Part shown: positions 26,409 to 37,348 of the stretch, in pieces
How the letters are laid out: every line of letters starts with the position of its first letter
Position numbering within the stretch: the stretch's first letter is position 1
Source: Sphingomonas sp. PL-96
Lineage (GTDB): Bacteria > Pseudomonadota > Alphaproteobacteria > Sphingomonadales > Sphingomonadaceae
DNA length: 64,000 nt
NCBI RefSeq assembly: GCF_020707215.1
Contig: NZ_JAJFET010000001.1
Location: forward strand, 992,001-1,056,000
Reading direction: 5' to 3'
The notes under the pieces: model-generated
Databases searched by the model: none
What the model saw: only the letters and a program-made list of their open reading frames with translations
Told to the model about the DNA's origin: nothing
Translations under genes and position numbers: made by a program

Positions 26409-27020
26409 TCAGCGCTTCAGCTCGGCAGCCGCACGCGCCTTTGCCTCAACTTCTTCCATTGTGCCGGTCGCAAGCCAGCTCCCGCCGACGCAGAGGACCG
26501 GATCGAACGCCAGCCACTCCGGCGCGCTTGCCAGCGACACGCCGCCGGTCGGGCAGAAACGTGCCTGGTAGAAGGGAGCCGCCAGCGCCTTCAACGCCTT
26601 CAATCCGCCCGAGGCTTCCGCCGGGAAGAATTTGAAGTGCGTGAGCCCCAGGTCGAGGCCGCGCATGATGTCGCCGGCATTGGCGATGCCCGGCAGGAAC
26701 GGCACGCCGCTTTCGATCACCGCCGCACCAAGCTTTTCGGTAAGGCCCGGCGAGACGATGAACTCGGCGCCGGCATCCACCGCCTCGGCGAACTGGCCGG
26801 CGTTGACCACGGTGCCCGCCCCGACGATCGCGTCCTCAACCTTCTTCATCTCGCGGATCGCGTCGAGGGCGGCGGGCGTGCGCAGCGTGACTTCCAGCGT
26901 GCGGATGCCGCCGCGCACCAGCGCCTCGGCCAGCGGGCGGGCGGTGGCAGCGTCTTCGATCACCAGCACGGGGATGACCGGCCCGGTGTTCATGATCGTC
27001 TGGATGTCGGGATAGGTCAT
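26409..27020 (-). CDS. eda: 2-dehydro-3-deoxyphosphogluconate aldolase
   Basis: A 203-residue class I aldolase that splits KDPG into pyruvate and glyceraldehyde 3-phosphate, the last step of the Entner-Doudoroff pathway. The Glu of TLEVTLRT, the GAGTVVN loop, IVSPGL, and the Schiff-base Lys in HFKFFPAEASGG are conserved. The ATG at 27020 overlaps the glk stop (ATGA), so the two are coupled; the longer upstream frame is a shadow of glk. It is part of the zwf-pgl-edd-glk-eda operon. Confidence 0.97.
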   Translation of the reverse strand: MTYPDIQTIMNTGPVIPVLVIEDAATARPLAEALVRGGIRTLEVTLRTPAALDAIREMKKVEDAIVGAGTVVNAGQFAEAVDAGAEFIVSPGLTEKLGAAVIESGVPFLPGIANAGDIMRGLDLGLTHFKFFPAEASGGLKALKALAAPFYQARFCPTGGVSLASAPEWLAFDPVLCVGGSWLATGTMEEVEAKARAAAELKR

Positions 27021-27985
27021 CGTGCGTGCTCCTGCGCGAATGCCGCCGCGGCGCCGAACAGGCCGGGCTGGGGATGGGTGATGATCTTGACGGGAATGGT
27101 GTTCATCAGCTGCTGGAACCGCCCCTTGGCGACGAAGCGCTGCGCAAAGCCGGATTCGATCAGCCGGTCCTTGAGTCGCAGCCCCAGGCCGCCGGCGATC
27201 ACCACACCCGTCGGGCCGTGCGCCAGTGCCAGATCGCCCGCGACGCCGCCCAGCGAAACGCAGAACCGGTCGAGCGCCGCCACGGCCAGCCGGTCGCTGC
27301 CCTCGAACGCGAGCTGCCACAGCCGCTTGTCGTCGAGGTGGACGAAGGGCTTGCCCTCGATCTGTGCTAGCGTCTCGTAGATGTGCACGAGGCCCGGGCC
27401 GGCGCAGACGCGCTCGGCGGAGACGCGGGTGTAAGTTGGGCGCAGGCGGCGGATGATGGCGTCGTCGATCTCGTCGAGCGGCGCATAATCCTGATGCCCA
27501 CCCTCTGTGGGAATGACGTGGTACTCGCCCGCCTCGCGAAACACCTGGGCGACGCCAAGGCCGGTGCCCGGGCCGCAAACGGTCAGCGAGCCGCGATCCG
27601 GGAACGGCACGTCCGGGCCGCACAGATGAACATAGGCGTCGCCGTCGAGCTGGCCCACCGCATGGCCGATCGCGCCGAAATCGTTGATCAACGAATACGC
27701 GTCGACGTCCAACCGCTCCTTGATGAGCGGCGGGCGGATGATCCAGGGATTGTTGGTGAGCTTGATGAGCTCGGGGTTGATCGGGGAGGCAAGCGCGATC
27801 GCCGCGGCGCGCGGGACCGGCCGGCCCAGCTGCTCGGCAAAGGCCGACCAGGCGAGCGGGAAGGTGGCGTGTTCGGCCACCTTCTGCGTCACCGGCTCGC
27901 CCAGGCTGATGACCCGACCGGCTTCCACCTCGGCGATGGCGAAGCGCGCGTGCGTGCCCCCGATATCAACCGCAACGACTTCCAT
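27017..27985 (-). CDS. glk: Glucokinase
   Basis: A 322-residue glucokinase of the proteobacterial Glk type. The phosphate-binding [21 protein letters not shown], the sugar-binding [11 protein letters not shown] with the conserved Asp, [21 protein letters not shown] and [11 protein letters not shown] are present. It feeds glucose 6-phosphate to zwf. ATG 27985 was chosen because it starts directly at the family N-terminus; the frame continues upstream without similarity. It lies 38 nt after edd and overlaps eda by 4 nt. Confidence 0.97.
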   Translation of the reverse strand: MEVVAVDIGGTHARFAIAEVEAGRVISLGEPVTQKVAEHATFPLAWSAFAEQLGRPVPRAAAIALASPINPELIKLTNNPWIIRPPLIKERLDVDAYSLINDFGAIGHAVGQLDGDAYVHLCGPDVPFPDRGSLTVCGPGTGLGVAQVFREAGEYHVIPTEGGHQDYAPLDEIDDAIIRRLRPTYTRVSAERVCAGPGLVHIYETLAQIEGKPFVHLDDKRLWQLAFEGSDRLAVAALDRFCVSLGGVAGDLALAHGPTGVVIAGGLGLRLKDRLIESGFAQRFVAKGRFQQLMNTIPVKIITHPQPGLFGAAAAFAQEHAR

Positions 27986-28023
27986 TCCGCATCCCCTCCC
28001 TTTGCCCGTTTTTCGGGTCCTTG

Positions 28024-29844
28024 TCAGAAGCCTGCCATTGCAAGCATGGCCGAGGCTCCCGCCTCCGCCTCGCTCGCGCCGTGGCGCATGAGCGCGAACA
28101 GCTCGCGGCCGGTGCCCTGCGTAGGCGCTGGTGCCTCGGCAAGTTCGCGGGCCTCCCACTCGGCCGGATCGACCAGCGCGGTGAGCACGCCTGCCTCAGC
28201 ATCGAGCCGCACGATATCGCCATCGCGCACCTTGCCGATCGGGCCGCCGCCCAGCGCCTCTGGCGACAGGTGGATCGCGCACGGCACCTTGCCGCTCGCG
28301 CCCGACATGCGGCCGTCGGTGACCAGTGCAACGCGGAAACCGCGGTTCTGGAGCACGCCCAGGGGCGGGGTCAGCTTGTGCAGTTCCGGCATGCCATTGG
28401 CGCGCGGACCCTGGTGGCGGACGACCACCACCACGTCGCGGTCGAGCTCGCCGGCCTTGAACGCCTCCTGCACCTGTGCCTGGTCCGAGAAGACGCGCGC
28501 CGGCGCCTCGATCGTCCAGCGGTCGCGCTCGACTGCCGACACCTTGATGCAGGCGCGGCCGAGGTTGCCCTGGAGGATGCGGAAGCCACCCTCGGGCGAG
28601 AAGGCTGCGTCGGCGGTGCGGACGATATTCTCGTCGCCCGATTGGGCGCCATGCTCGTGCCAGACCAGCGCGTCCGCCTCGATCCCGGCCTTGCGGCCAT
28701 AGGCAGCCATGCCGTCCTTTGCGATCGTCAGCACGTCGCCGTGCAGCAGGCCGGCGTTCAGCAGTTCGCGGATCACGAAGCTGGGACCCCCCGCATCCTC
28801 GAACATGTTCACGTCCGCCGCGCCGTTCGGATAGACGCGTGCGAGCAGCGGCACGCTCTTCGACAGGCGATCGAAATCTTCCCAGTCGAGGACGATGCCG
28901 GCGCAGCGCGCGATCGCGGGCAGGTGGATCAGGTGGTTGGTCGAACCGCCGGTCGCGAGCAGCACGATGGCTGCATTGACGATCGCCTTTTCATCGACGC
29001 ACCGCCCGACCGGGCGATAGTCGTCGCCGTTCCAGCCGATCTCGGCCAGGCGATGAACGGCGGCGCGCGTCAGTTCCTGACGCAGCTTGGTACCGGGGTT
29101 GGCAAAGGCTGCGCCGGGCACATGAAGGCCCATCGCCTCCATCATCATCTGGTTGGAATTGGCCGTGCCGTAAAAGGTGCAGGTGCCCTTGCCATGATAG
29201 GCGGCGATTTCCGCGTCGAGCAATTCCTCGCGGGTCGCCTTGCCCTCGGCATAGCGCTCGCGCACCGCCGCCTTGTCCTTGTTGGCGAGGCCCGAGCGCA
29301 TCGGGCCGCCCGGCACCATGACCATCGGCAGGTGACCGAAGCGCAGCGCGCCCATCAGCAGGCCCGGCACGATCTTGTCGCAGATGCCGAGCAACGCCGC
29401 GCCCTCGAACATGCCGTGGCTGAGCGCAACCGCAGTGGAGAGGGCAATGGTGTCGCGGCTGAACAGCGACAGTTCCATGCCGGGATAACCCTGGGTCACG
29501 CCGTCGCACATCGCCGGCACGCCGCCGGCCACCTGCGCGGTGATGCCGGCCTCACGCGCCCAGACCTTCATCTGTTCGGGATAGCGGTAATAGGTCGCGT
29601 GCGCCGACAGCATGTCGTTGTAGGCGGTGACAATGCCGACGTTCATGTTCTTGGCGGGCCGCATGAAGTCGCGATCCTCGTCCGTCCCTGCATAGCCGTG
29701 CGCCAGGTTGGCGCAGCCGAGCATCGGGCGATCGACGCCGCCCTCCCGCTCGCGCTGGATCAGGTCGAGATAGGCCGCGCGGCGCTCGCGCGAGTTGGCG
29801 ATGACGCGGTCGGTGACGGCCGCGATTTCGGAATGCAGCGTCAT
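28024..29844 (-). CDS. edd: 6-phosphogluconate dehydratase
   Basis: A 606-residue IlvD/Edd-family [4Fe-4S] dehydratase producing KDPG from 6-phosphogluconate. Cluster-region Cys residues occur in [24 protein letters not shown] and [10 protein letters not shown], and the family motifs [14 protein letters not shown] and [16 protein letters not shown] are intact. It overlaps pgl by 4 nt (ATGA), indicating coupled translation. Length matches Edd (about 605). Confidence 0.98.
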   Translation of the reverse strand: MTLHSEIAAVTDRVIANSRERRAAYLDLIQREREGGVDRPMLGCANLAHGYAGTDEDRDFMRPAKNMNVGIVTAYNDMLSAHATYYRYPEQMKVWAREAGITAQVAGGVPAMCDGVTQGYPGMELSLFSRDTIALSTAVALSHGMFEGAALLGICDKIVPGLLMGALRFGHLPMVMVPGGPMRSGLANKDKAAVRERYAEGKATREELLDAEIAAYHGKGTCTFYGTANSNQMMMEAMGLHVPGAAFANPGTKLRQELTRAAVHRLAEIGWNGDDYRPVGRCVDEKAIVNAAIVLLATGGSTNHLIHLPAIARCAGIVLDWEDFDRLSKSVPLLARVYPNGAADVNMFEDAGGPSFVIRELLNAGLLHGDVLTIAKDGMAAYGRKAGIEADALVWHEHGAQSGDENIVRTADAAFSPEGGFRILQGNLGRACIKVSAVERDRWTIEAPARVFSDQAQVQEAFKAGELDRDVVVVVRHQGPRANGMPELHKLTPPLGVLQNRGFRVALVTDGRMSGASGKVPCAIHLSPEALGGGPIGKVRDGDIVRLDAEAGVLTALVDPAEWEARELAEAPAPTQGTGRELFALMRHGASEAEAGASAMLAMAGF

Positions 29845-30548
29845 GATTCGCTCCAGTGGACGTCGACCGGCAATTCAACCTCGGACAGCACGCGCCCGAT
29901 CGGCAGCGTCGAGCCGGCGCCCTCGCTGATCGCGCGCTCCAGCACTTCGCGCTTCTTCGGCCCGGAGATGGCGATCATCAGCGCGCGGGAAGAGGCGATG
30001 GCGGAGTGGGAGAGGGTGACGCGCGCGACCGGTGCCTCGGGCGGCAGCGGGTCGGGCATCACGCCCAGCGCGCGGCGCTCCTTGGGACCCTGCAGCGCCT
30101 CGTCCAGGTCGGGACCGGGGAAGATCGAGGCGGTGTGGCCATCGGTGCCGATGCCCAACAGGCAGAGGTCCAGCGGCCAGTGCACGTCCTGCAGCCGGGC
30201 GTCGGCAGCGCGCCCGGCGGCACGATAGTCGCTCGCCTTTTCGCTGGTGAGCGGCAGCACGCGCGCGCCCTTGGGCAGGAACACCTTGGCGATCCCGGTC
30301 ACGTTCGACAGCGCGTCGCCCATCGGCACGAGGCGGTCGTCGGTGGGTACGATCGTCACCCGCTTCCAGTCGAGCTTGGCCGATGCCAGCTTCTCATAGA
30401 TGGGCAGGGGGGTCTTGCCGCCCGGCAGTGCGATTACCGCCGCGCCGCGTGCGTCGATCGCGCTTTCGATGATGAACTGCACGTCACCGGCGACGGCGCC
30501 GGCCATCTCGGCCGCGTCGTCATATTCCCACCATTCAATCTCGGTCAT
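29841..30548 (-). CDS. pgl: 6-phosphogluconolactonase
   Basis: A 235-residue lactonase of the DevB/NagB-like fold. Signatures are ALPGGKTPLPIYEKL, VPTDDRLVP (the TDDRxVP motif), LLGIGTDGHTASIFPG and RVTLSHSAI. It hydrolyses 6-phosphogluconolactone made by zwf. Start ATG 30548. The 88-nt gap to zwf contains a perfect hairpin (30575-30600), and its stop overlaps edd. Confidence 0.97.
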   Translation of the reverse strand: MTEIEWWEYDDAAEMAGAVAGDVQFIIESAIDARGAAVIALPGGKTPLPIYEKLASAKLDWKRVTIVPTDDRLVPMGDALSNVTGIAKVFLPKGARVLPLTSEKASDYRAAGRAADARLQDVHWPLDLCLLGIGTDGHTASIFPGPDLDEALQGPKERRALGVMPDPLPPEAPVARVTLSHSAIASSRALMIAISGPKKREVLERAISEGAGSTLPIGRVLSEVELPVDVHWSES

Positions 30549-30574
30549 TCGATCATCCTGCTTGCCAGCCGCGG

Positions 30575-30600
30575 GCGCAGGACCGGAGCTGGTCCTGCGC
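30575..30600. repeat. Perfect hairpin in the zwf-pgl gap
   Basis: GCGCAGGACC (30575-30584) and GGTCCTGCGC (30591-30600) form a perfect 10-bp stem with a 6-nt loop. No U tract follows on the minus strand, so it is more likely an mRNA processing, stability or partial attenuation element that lowers pgl-edd-glk-eda relative to zwf than a full terminator. Confidence 0.5.
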
Positions 30601-30636
30601 TCCCTTCCGAACCAACGGAAAGGGGCGGGGTAAGGT

Positions 30637-32094
30637 TCACTCGTTCCACGTCACGCCGTCACGCTCGGTAAGCGCGACGCTGGCGGTGGGGCCCCAGCTG
30701 CCGGAGGCGTAGGGCTTGGGCTTCATGTCGTTGGCCTCCCAGCCGGCGCGGATCGCGTCGATCCAGGTCCACTGCGCCTCCACCTCGTCGCGGCGCACGA
30801 ACAAGGTGGGATCGCCCTCGATCAGGTCAAGCAGCAGGCGCTCATAGGCGATGCGACGGCGGGTGCCAGCAAAGGCTGTGGTGAGCGACAGGTCCAGCGG
30901 CACTTCGCGCAGGCGGATGCCCTCGCGATCCAGCCCCGGCTCCTTGGCCATCACCAGAAGACGCACATATTCCTCCGGCTGCAGCCGGATCACCAGCGTG
31001 TTGGGCTGGAGCATGCCGCCACGATCGGCAAAGATCGAGTGCGGCACCGGCTTGAACTGGATCGAGATTTCCGACTGTCGCGCCGACAGCCGCTTGCCGG
31101 TGCGCATGTAGAAGGGGACACCCTGCCAGCGCCAGCTGTCGACATGCGCCTTCACCGCGACAAAGGTTTCGGTGTTCGACGGCTTCTCCAGCTCCTCGAC
31201 ATAGCCGCGCACGATCTCGCCGTTGACGGCGCCGTCGCGATACTGGCCGATCACGGTCTCGGTCTGTACCTCGGCCGGGCCGATCGGACGCAGCGAGCGC
31301 AGGATCTTCACCTTCTCGTCGCGGATGGCGGTGCCGTCGAAGCGTGCCGGCGGCTCCATCGCGATCAATGCCAGCAGCTGGAGCATGTGGTTCTGCACCA
31401 TGTCGCGCAGCGCGCCGACATCGTCGTAATAGCCTGCACGGCCTTCCAGCCCGACGGTTTCCGACACGGTGATCTGGACATGGTCGATGCCGCGGGCGTT
31501 CCAGATCGGCTCGAACATCGCATTGCCGAAGCGCAACGCCAGGATGTTCTGCACCGTCTCCTTGCCCAGATAATGGTCGATCCGGAAGATGCGGTCCTCC
31601 GGAAACGCCTCGGCAACGATGTCGTTGATCTCGCGGCTGGATTTCAGGTCGTTGCCGAGCGGCTTCTCCAGGCTGATGCGGACGTTTTCGCCGGCAAGCC
31701 CCGCGGATTTCAAGCCCTTGATGGTCGGGGCGAACAGCCACGGCGCCGTGGAGAGAAAGATCGCGAGCCCGCCCGAGATGTCGCCCAGCTTTTCAGCGAG
31801 CCCGGTGAACCCGTCGACCTGCGACGCGTCCATCGGGTGATAGTGCAGACGCTCCAGGAAGCCGGTAAGCGCAGCCTCATCCTGGCGATCGGCGGGCAGG
31901 TGCTCGTCCAATGCCGCCTTGGCAAAGGCGCGGAAGCCGGCGTCGTCGTGGTCGTGCCGCGCCGTCCCGGTGATCGTCAGGCCTTCCGGCAGCAGCCCGT
32001 CGGCATGAAGGCCGTAGAGCGACGGCAGCAACATGCGCTGCGACAGGTCGCCCGTTGCCCCGAACAGCAGCAGCTTGCCGACCGGCTGTCTCAT
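30637..32094 (-). CDS. zwf: Glucose-6-phosphate 1-dehydrogenase
   Basis: A 485-residue NAD(P)-dependent dehydrogenase, the first step of the Entner-Doudoroff and pentose phosphate routes. The nucleotide motif FGATGDLSQRMLLPSLY, the active-site RIDHYLGKETVQN, and FYMRTGKRL are conserved. Length is typical. It starts the operon zwf-pgl-edd-glk-eda; a promoter is expected in the 84 nt between it and argC, where GAGGGAG serves as the ribosome site, but I see no sharp -35/-10 pair. Confidence 0.98.
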   Translation of the reverse strand: MRQPVGKLLLFGATGDLSQRMLLPSLYGLHADGLLPEGLTITGTARHDHDDAGFRAFAKAALDEHLPADRQDEAALTGFLERLHYHPMDASQVDGFTGLAEKLGDISGGLAIFLSTAPWLFAPTIKGLKSAGLAGENVRISLEKPLGNDLKSSREINDIVAEAFPEDRIFRIDHYLGKETVQNILALRFGNAMFEPIWNARGIDHVQITVSETVGLEGRAGYYDDVGALRDMVQNHMLQLLALIAMEPPARFDGTAIRDEKVKILRSLRPIGPAEVQTETVIGQYRDGAVNGEIVRGYVEELEKPSNTETFVAVKAHVDSWRWQGVPFYMRTGKRLSARQSEISIQFKPVPHSIFADRGGMLQPNTLVIRLQPEEYVRLLVMAKEPGLDREGIRLREVPLDLSLTTAFAGTRRRIAYERLLLDLIEGDPTLFVRRDEVEAQWTWIDAIRAGWEANDMKPKPYASGSWGPTASVALTERDGVTWNE

Positions 32095-32178
32095 AGTAAC
32101 TCCCTCGCTCTAACTTCGCACATGCGCTTAGCCCGCCTGCGGCGCCATGCAACCCGCAGGCTGGTCGAACGGCTGCCC

Positions 32179-33105
32179 TTAGAGGACCAGCCCGGCGGCG
32201 GGATCGAACCCGGCCATGATGTTGAGGTTCTGGACAGCGGCCCCCGCCGCGCCCTTGCCCAGATTGTCGAGTGTCGCGACCAGTCGCGATTGGCCGACCG
32301 CGGCGTTGCCGAAGACCCGCACCGTCAGCCTGTCGGTACCGGCGTTCTCCTCGATCGACACGGTCGGCGCTTCGGCAGAACCGACATGGATCACCGGGGA
32401 GCCGCGATAGGCCTCCTGAAGCGCGCTCTCGATCGCCGGAAGCGCGGAACGCGGCGTCATCGCGTGCAGTGGCAGCGGCACCTCGACGACCATGCCGCGA
32501 TAGGTGTTCGCCACGGCTGGCGTGAAGATCGGCGGATGTGCCAGCCGCGCATGGCGCTGCATTTCGGCCACGTGCTTGTGTCCCAGCGCCATCGCATAGG
32601 CGCGAAACGCCGGCGGGTTCGGCTGCTGATATTCCTCGATCATCGACCGACCCCCGCCCGAATAGCCGGACACGGCGTTGACGCTGACCGGCCAGTCGTG
32701 CGGGATCAGGCCGGCCCGTACCAGCGGACGCACAAGGGCCAGGAACCCGGTCGGGTAGCAGCCCGGATTGGCGACGCGCGCAGCCTCGGCAATCAGCGTC
32801 GGTTGCACCGGCTCCAGTTCGGCCATGCCATAGGTCCAGCCTTCCACGGTGCGATGAGCGGTGGAAGCGTCGATCACGCGCGTGCGATCGTTGTCGATCA
32901 GCGAGACCGCCTCGCGCGCTGCGTCATCGGGCAGGCAGAGGATGACGAAGTCGGCGTCGTTCAGCGCCTCGCGCCTGGCCGCAGGATCCTTGCGGCGGCT
33001 GTCTTCCAGAGTCACGAGGCTGATTTCCGGGCGACCGGTGAGCCGCTCCCGGATCTCAAGGCCGGTGGTGCCGACGGCACCATCGATGAATACGGTCGCG
33101 GTCAC
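32179..33105 (-). CDS. argC: N-acetyl-gamma-glutamyl-phosphate reductase (short, type 2)
   Basis: A 308-residue ArgC that reduces N-acetylglutamyl phosphate in arginine synthesis. The N-terminus is VFIDGAVGTTGLEIRERL (dinucleotide-binding), and the catalytic Cys lies in ANPGCYPTGFLA. The length of about 310 is that of the type 2 ArgC clade, shorter than the usual 345. It starts at GTG 33105, which overlaps the stop of the preceding NlpC/P60-like gene, with GAGGAGG just upstream, so the two are translationally coupled. No other arg gene is nearby. Confidence 0.95.
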   Translation of the reverse strand: MTATVFIDGAVGTTGLEIRERLTGRPEISLVTLEDSRRKDPAARREALNDADFVILCLPDDAAREAVSLIDNDRTRVIDASTAHRTVEGWTYGMAELEPVQPTLIAEAARVANPGCYPTGFLALVRPLVRAGLIPHDWPVSVNAVSGYSGGGRSMIEEYQQPNPPAFRAYAMALGHKHVAEMQRHARLAHPPIFTPAVANTYRGMVVEVPLPLHAMTPRSALPAIESALQEAYRGSPVIHVGSAEAPTVSIEENAGTDRLTVRVFGNAAVGQSRLVATLDNLGKGAAGAAVQNLNIMAGFDPAAGLVL

Positions 33106-33899
33106 GGCTGCCGCCTCCTCACGATGGTCCCATGTGCGGCAACAAGCGCCGCAATCGGCGCGCGTGCGACACCGTCCGGGGAAACATGGATCGCGTTCTC
33201 GGCGTCGACCACGACGGCGCTGTGGTCTTCGAAGAAGAGGACCTGGCCCCGCACGAACGGAGCCTCCGGGATCAGGGCCATGCCCAGCATTGCCCCCTGA
33301 AGGTCCAGGAAGCGCGGTGCCTCGACGCCGGCAAGTTGCAGGCACAGGAACACCAGGCCTGCAGCATCGACCCCGGCGCCGGACCGGCCGCCTGCGCGCG
33401 CCGGTGCTCCGATCAGGCGCTCCGCGACGGTTGCAATGTCGAGCGCCAGCGCGTCGAGGGGCAGCAGAGCGTCGGCATCGACATAGCCACCGTCGACCTC
33501 GAACGCCGACTCACCGGCACCGGTGGCTGCAACCCGGCTTCCCATCGCGAGCGTTCCCAGCACCTTGCTGTCGCTGGAGGGCAGGGCACGGATGCTCGCG
33601 TTGCGGACTGCGACGATATGGGTGGGAGCATAGACGGCGGTGAAAGCGGCTGCCTCGACGAAGCCGACGCTGCCGTCGACCGGAGAGAGGCCCCAGATAT
33701 GGTCACCGGAAAACTCGAGTGCGTCGAAGGGTTCACCTGCAAGCACTTCCGACTGAACCGTTTCCGGCGCATTGCCGCGGGCGAGAAGAGGCACTGCTCG
33801 GCCTGCGGTACGCGGCACCGCAAGGGCATAGTGCGGCGCGAACACGCGATCCGCCAATCGAACATCGGCCAGGTCGCGACGCGCGGCATCGACACGCAC
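33102..33899 (-). CDS. NlpC/P60-like protein lacking the catalytic cysteine
   Basis: A protein of about 265 residues with an SH3-like middle part (VYAPTHIVAVRNASIRALPS, then GSRVAATG) and a C-terminal NlpC/P60 papain-like domain. In active members the motif is GG-R-S-x-x-G-(I/L)-D-C-S-G-L-V; here it reads GGRSGAGVDAAGLVFLC, so the nucleophile Cys is Ala (codon GCT), while the His region (FFEDHSAVVVD) is kept. It is therefore probably a non-catalytic peptidoglycan binder or a decayed enzyme. GTG 33899 is chosen because it lies just past the MarR stop; an open frame reaches 34064 but overlaps the MarR gene. No clear signal peptide is seen. Its stop overlaps the argC start. Confidence 0.72.
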   Translation of the reverse strand: MRVDAARRDLADVRLADRVFAPHYALAVPRTAGRAVPLLARGNAPETVQSEVLAGEPFDALEFSGDHIWGLSPVDGSVGFVEAAAFTAVYAPTHIVAVRNASIRALPSSDSKVLGTLAMGSRVAATGAGESAFEVDGGYVDADALLPLDALALDIATVAERLIGAPARAGGRSGAGVDAAGLVFLCLQLAGVEAPRFLDLQGAMLGMALIPEAPFVRGQVLFFEDHSAVVVDAENAIHVSPDGVARAPIAALVAAHGTIVRRRQP

Positions 33900-33936
33900 G
33901 TCTAGTGTCGAAGAGCGCCCCGCGAGTGAAAACCGG

Positions 33937-34311
33937 CTACGCGGTTGCCCTTCGGGCAACGAGCTCGCTGACCCGGTCGTCCGCGAGAAAATGCCCGAAC
34001 TCTGCAAGAAAATCTGCCCCTTCGCTGGTCTGTGCGACGAAGATGTTGCGTTTGTCCGCCTCATCGCGCTGGCGGCGCAGATAGCCGAGCGTGCCCAGCC
34101 TGTTCAAGGCGCGCGTGACCACAGGCTTCGACACGTTCAGCGCCCGCGCCAGCCCGCGGACCGTATGCGGTCCGGGTTCGAGATAGACAAGCAGCATCAG
34201 CGCCATCTGACGATTCGTCAGGTCGGGCTCCCCGGACCGGACGTAATCGACCAATCCGCGCATCCACTTCCCGAGGGATTTCTCGGAGAACGGTTTCACG
34301 TTTTCTCCCAT
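33937..34311 (-). CDS. MarR-like winged-helix regulator
   Basis: A 124-residue DNA-binding protein. The winged helix spans about residues 40-110: LTNRQMALMLLVYLEPGPHTVRGLARAL, then SKPVVTRALNRLGTLGYLRR as the recognition helix, and ADKRNIFVAQTSEG as the wing. ATG 34311 (MGENVKPF) is preferred over a TTG at 34332. It is upstream of the NlpC/P60-like gene and argC on the same strand, so it may regulate them, itself, or a distant target. No palindromic operator is obvious near its start. Confidence 0.87.
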   Translation of the reverse strand: MGENVKPFSEKSLGKWMRGLVDYVRSGEPDLTNRQMALMLLVYLEPGPHTVRGLARALNVSKPVVTRALNRLGTLGYLRRQRDEADKRNIFVAQTSEGADFLAEFGHFLADDRVSELVARRATA

Positions 34312-34482
34312 GGCGTTAAGCTTCGTCCGCAAAGGAGCTGACCGGAAGGGGAACGCCCCTGCTGGTGCAAGTTTCCCGCGGTTTGCGAAATGTTACGGCC
34401 CCGTCGATCCGTTCCGGTTGATCCCCCGTCTGCGCTCGCCTATGTCGCCGCCACACCAGAAAAATCGGATCGCTTTCTCCCC

Positions 34483-34851
34483 ATGTTCACCTTCCTGCTC
34501 GTCGTTCATGCCATCATCGCTGCGCTGCTTGTGACGGTGATCCTGATGCAGCGTTCGGAAGGGGGCGGCCTGACCACGGGCGGCAGCCCGTCCGGCCTGA
34601 TGTCGGCACGCGGTGCGGCCGATTTCCTGACGCGCTCGACGGCGATCCTGGCGGGGCTGTTCATCGCGATGAGCATCCTGCTGGCGGTGCTCGCAGCAAC
34701 GCGGCACGACGCGATCGACACCTCGCTCGCCCGGCCGACCGCCCCGGCTGCGGCGCCGGCAGTACCCGTCGCTCCGGTCGATGCCGGCGTCCCCGGCAAC
34801 GTCGCGGCACCGGCTTCGGCCGACAATGGCGCGGTTCCGATCGCCCGCTAA
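34483..34851 (+). CDS. secG: Preprotein translocase subunit SecG
   Basis: A 122-residue SecG, part of the SecYEG channel in the inner membrane. Two transmembrane helices flank the conserved cytoplasmic loop LMQRSEGGGL...GLMSARGAADFLTRST, which is diagnostic. The Ala/Pro/Val-rich C-terminus (residues about 88-122) is a species-variable extension. ATG 34483 gives the usual MFTFLLVVHAIIA start. It is followed by pyrG after 94 nt, an order seen in many alphaproteobacteria. Confidence 0.95.
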   Translation: MFTFLLVVHAIIAALLVTVILMQRSEGGGLTTGGSPSGLMSARGAADFLTRSTAILAGLFIAMSILLAVLAATRHDAIDTSLARPTAPAAAPAVPVAPVDAGVPGNVAAPASADNGAVPIAR

Positions 34852-34945
34852 CTTCATTTTTTCAAACCATTGGTCGCTTTTGCGGGGTGCGCGAGTCATC
34901 GCGCGCTTGCGCAAGGCGGCTGCTACACGTTAGGCGTTTCCTCCC

Positions 34946-36577
<1,632 letters not shown>

Positions 36578-36638
36578 GGCTTCCGCCTGCTCATACGGAG
36601 GCAGGACGCGTGCAGCACCTGCTGACCGTTCGTCCTGA

Positions 36639-36724
36639 GTAGACATTGAGCGTAGCCGAAATGGCGTATCGAAGGACCGGCGGCGGTGCTTCGATACGGG
36701 GCTTCGACACGCTCAGCCGCCTAC
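36639..36724. repeat. Imperfect 36-nt inverted repeat of sphingomonad REP type
   Basis: The arms 36639-36674 and 36689-36724 are imperfect inverted copies with a perfect inner part, CGTATCGAAG against CTTCGATACG. It is preceded by GTTCGTCCTGA. Sequences of this kind (GTCCTGAGTAG...GTATCGAAGGAC, CTTCGACACGCTCAGC) are scattered in many sphingomonad intergenic regions; that comparison is from memory. It lies just after pyrG and may act in mRNA 3'-end stability. Confidence 0.7.
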
Positions 36725-36787
36725 GCACCACAAACGGTTGTTCTTAGGCGTCTGTCGCTCCGCATGGCCGGCGCCAATTGGATACGC

Positions 36788-36818
36788 AAAGGGCGCCCGA
36801 GCCATTGCCCGGGCGCCC
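36788..36818 (-). terminator. Terminator-like hairpin downstream of hsp20
   Basis: GGGCGCCCG (36791-36799) and CGGGCGCCC (36810-36818) form a perfect 9-bp stem; on the minus strand it is followed by a short TTTGCG. It probably ends the hsp20 transcript. The U tract is weak. Confidence 0.6.
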
Positions 36819-36865
36819 CTGCTTCGGCGCGCAAGGGAGCAACGCGCCTTAGTCGGTGACCTCGA

Positions 36866-37348
36866 TCAGGCGGCCTGAGCTACCTGAGAGTCGTCCGGCC
36901 GGTGCTCGACCGCCGGAGTCGTGCTGGTCGACACAGCGATCTTGCGCGGCTTCATCGCCTCCGGAACCTCACGCACCAGCTCGATCACGAGCAGGCCGTC
37001 AGCCAGGTTGGCGTTCTCGACGCGCACGAAGTCGGCGAGCTCGAACCGCCGCTCAAAGCTGCGGTTGGCGATCCCGAGGTGCAGGAATGCGCTGCGCTGC
37101 GCATCCGTCTCGGCCGCCTTCTTGCCCGTCACCAGCAGCATGTTCTGCTGCGCGGTGATGTCGATCTCCTCGGACTTGAAGCCTGCGACCGCCAGCGTGA
37201 TGCGATAGCGATCCTCGGCAATGCGCTCGAGGTTGAAGGGGGGGTAATTCTCCGACGACGCCTGGCGCGCCGATGCTTCGAGCATGTCGAAGAGGCGGTC
37301 GAAGCCGATCGTGGAACGACGATAGGGGGTGAAATCAAACTGGCGCAT
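36866..37348 (-). CDS. Small heat-shock protein, Hsp20/IbpA family
   Basis: A 160-residue ATP-independent holdase. It begins MRQFDFTPYRRSTIGFDRLF, typical of alphaproteobacterial IbpA, and carries the alpha-crystallin domain (YPPFNLERIAEDRYRITLAV through GLLVIELVREVPE, about residues 37-135) with the FERRFEL segment. The C-terminal tail has KPRKIAV, the I/V-x-I/V anchor used for oligomer contacts. ATG 37348 with GGAGG at 37355-37359 is clear. Expression is likely heat-controlled twice: by an RpoH-like promoter at 37436-37463 and by a ROSE-type RNA thermometer covering the ribosome site. Confidence 0.95.
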   Translation of the reverse strand: MRQFDFTPYRRSTIGFDRLFDMLEASARQASSENYPPFNLERIAEDRYRITLAVAGFKSEEIDITAQQNMLLVTGKKAAETDAQRSAFLHLGIANRSFERRFELADFVRVENANLADGLLVIELVREVPEAMKPRKIAVSTSTTPAVEHRPDDSQVAQAA

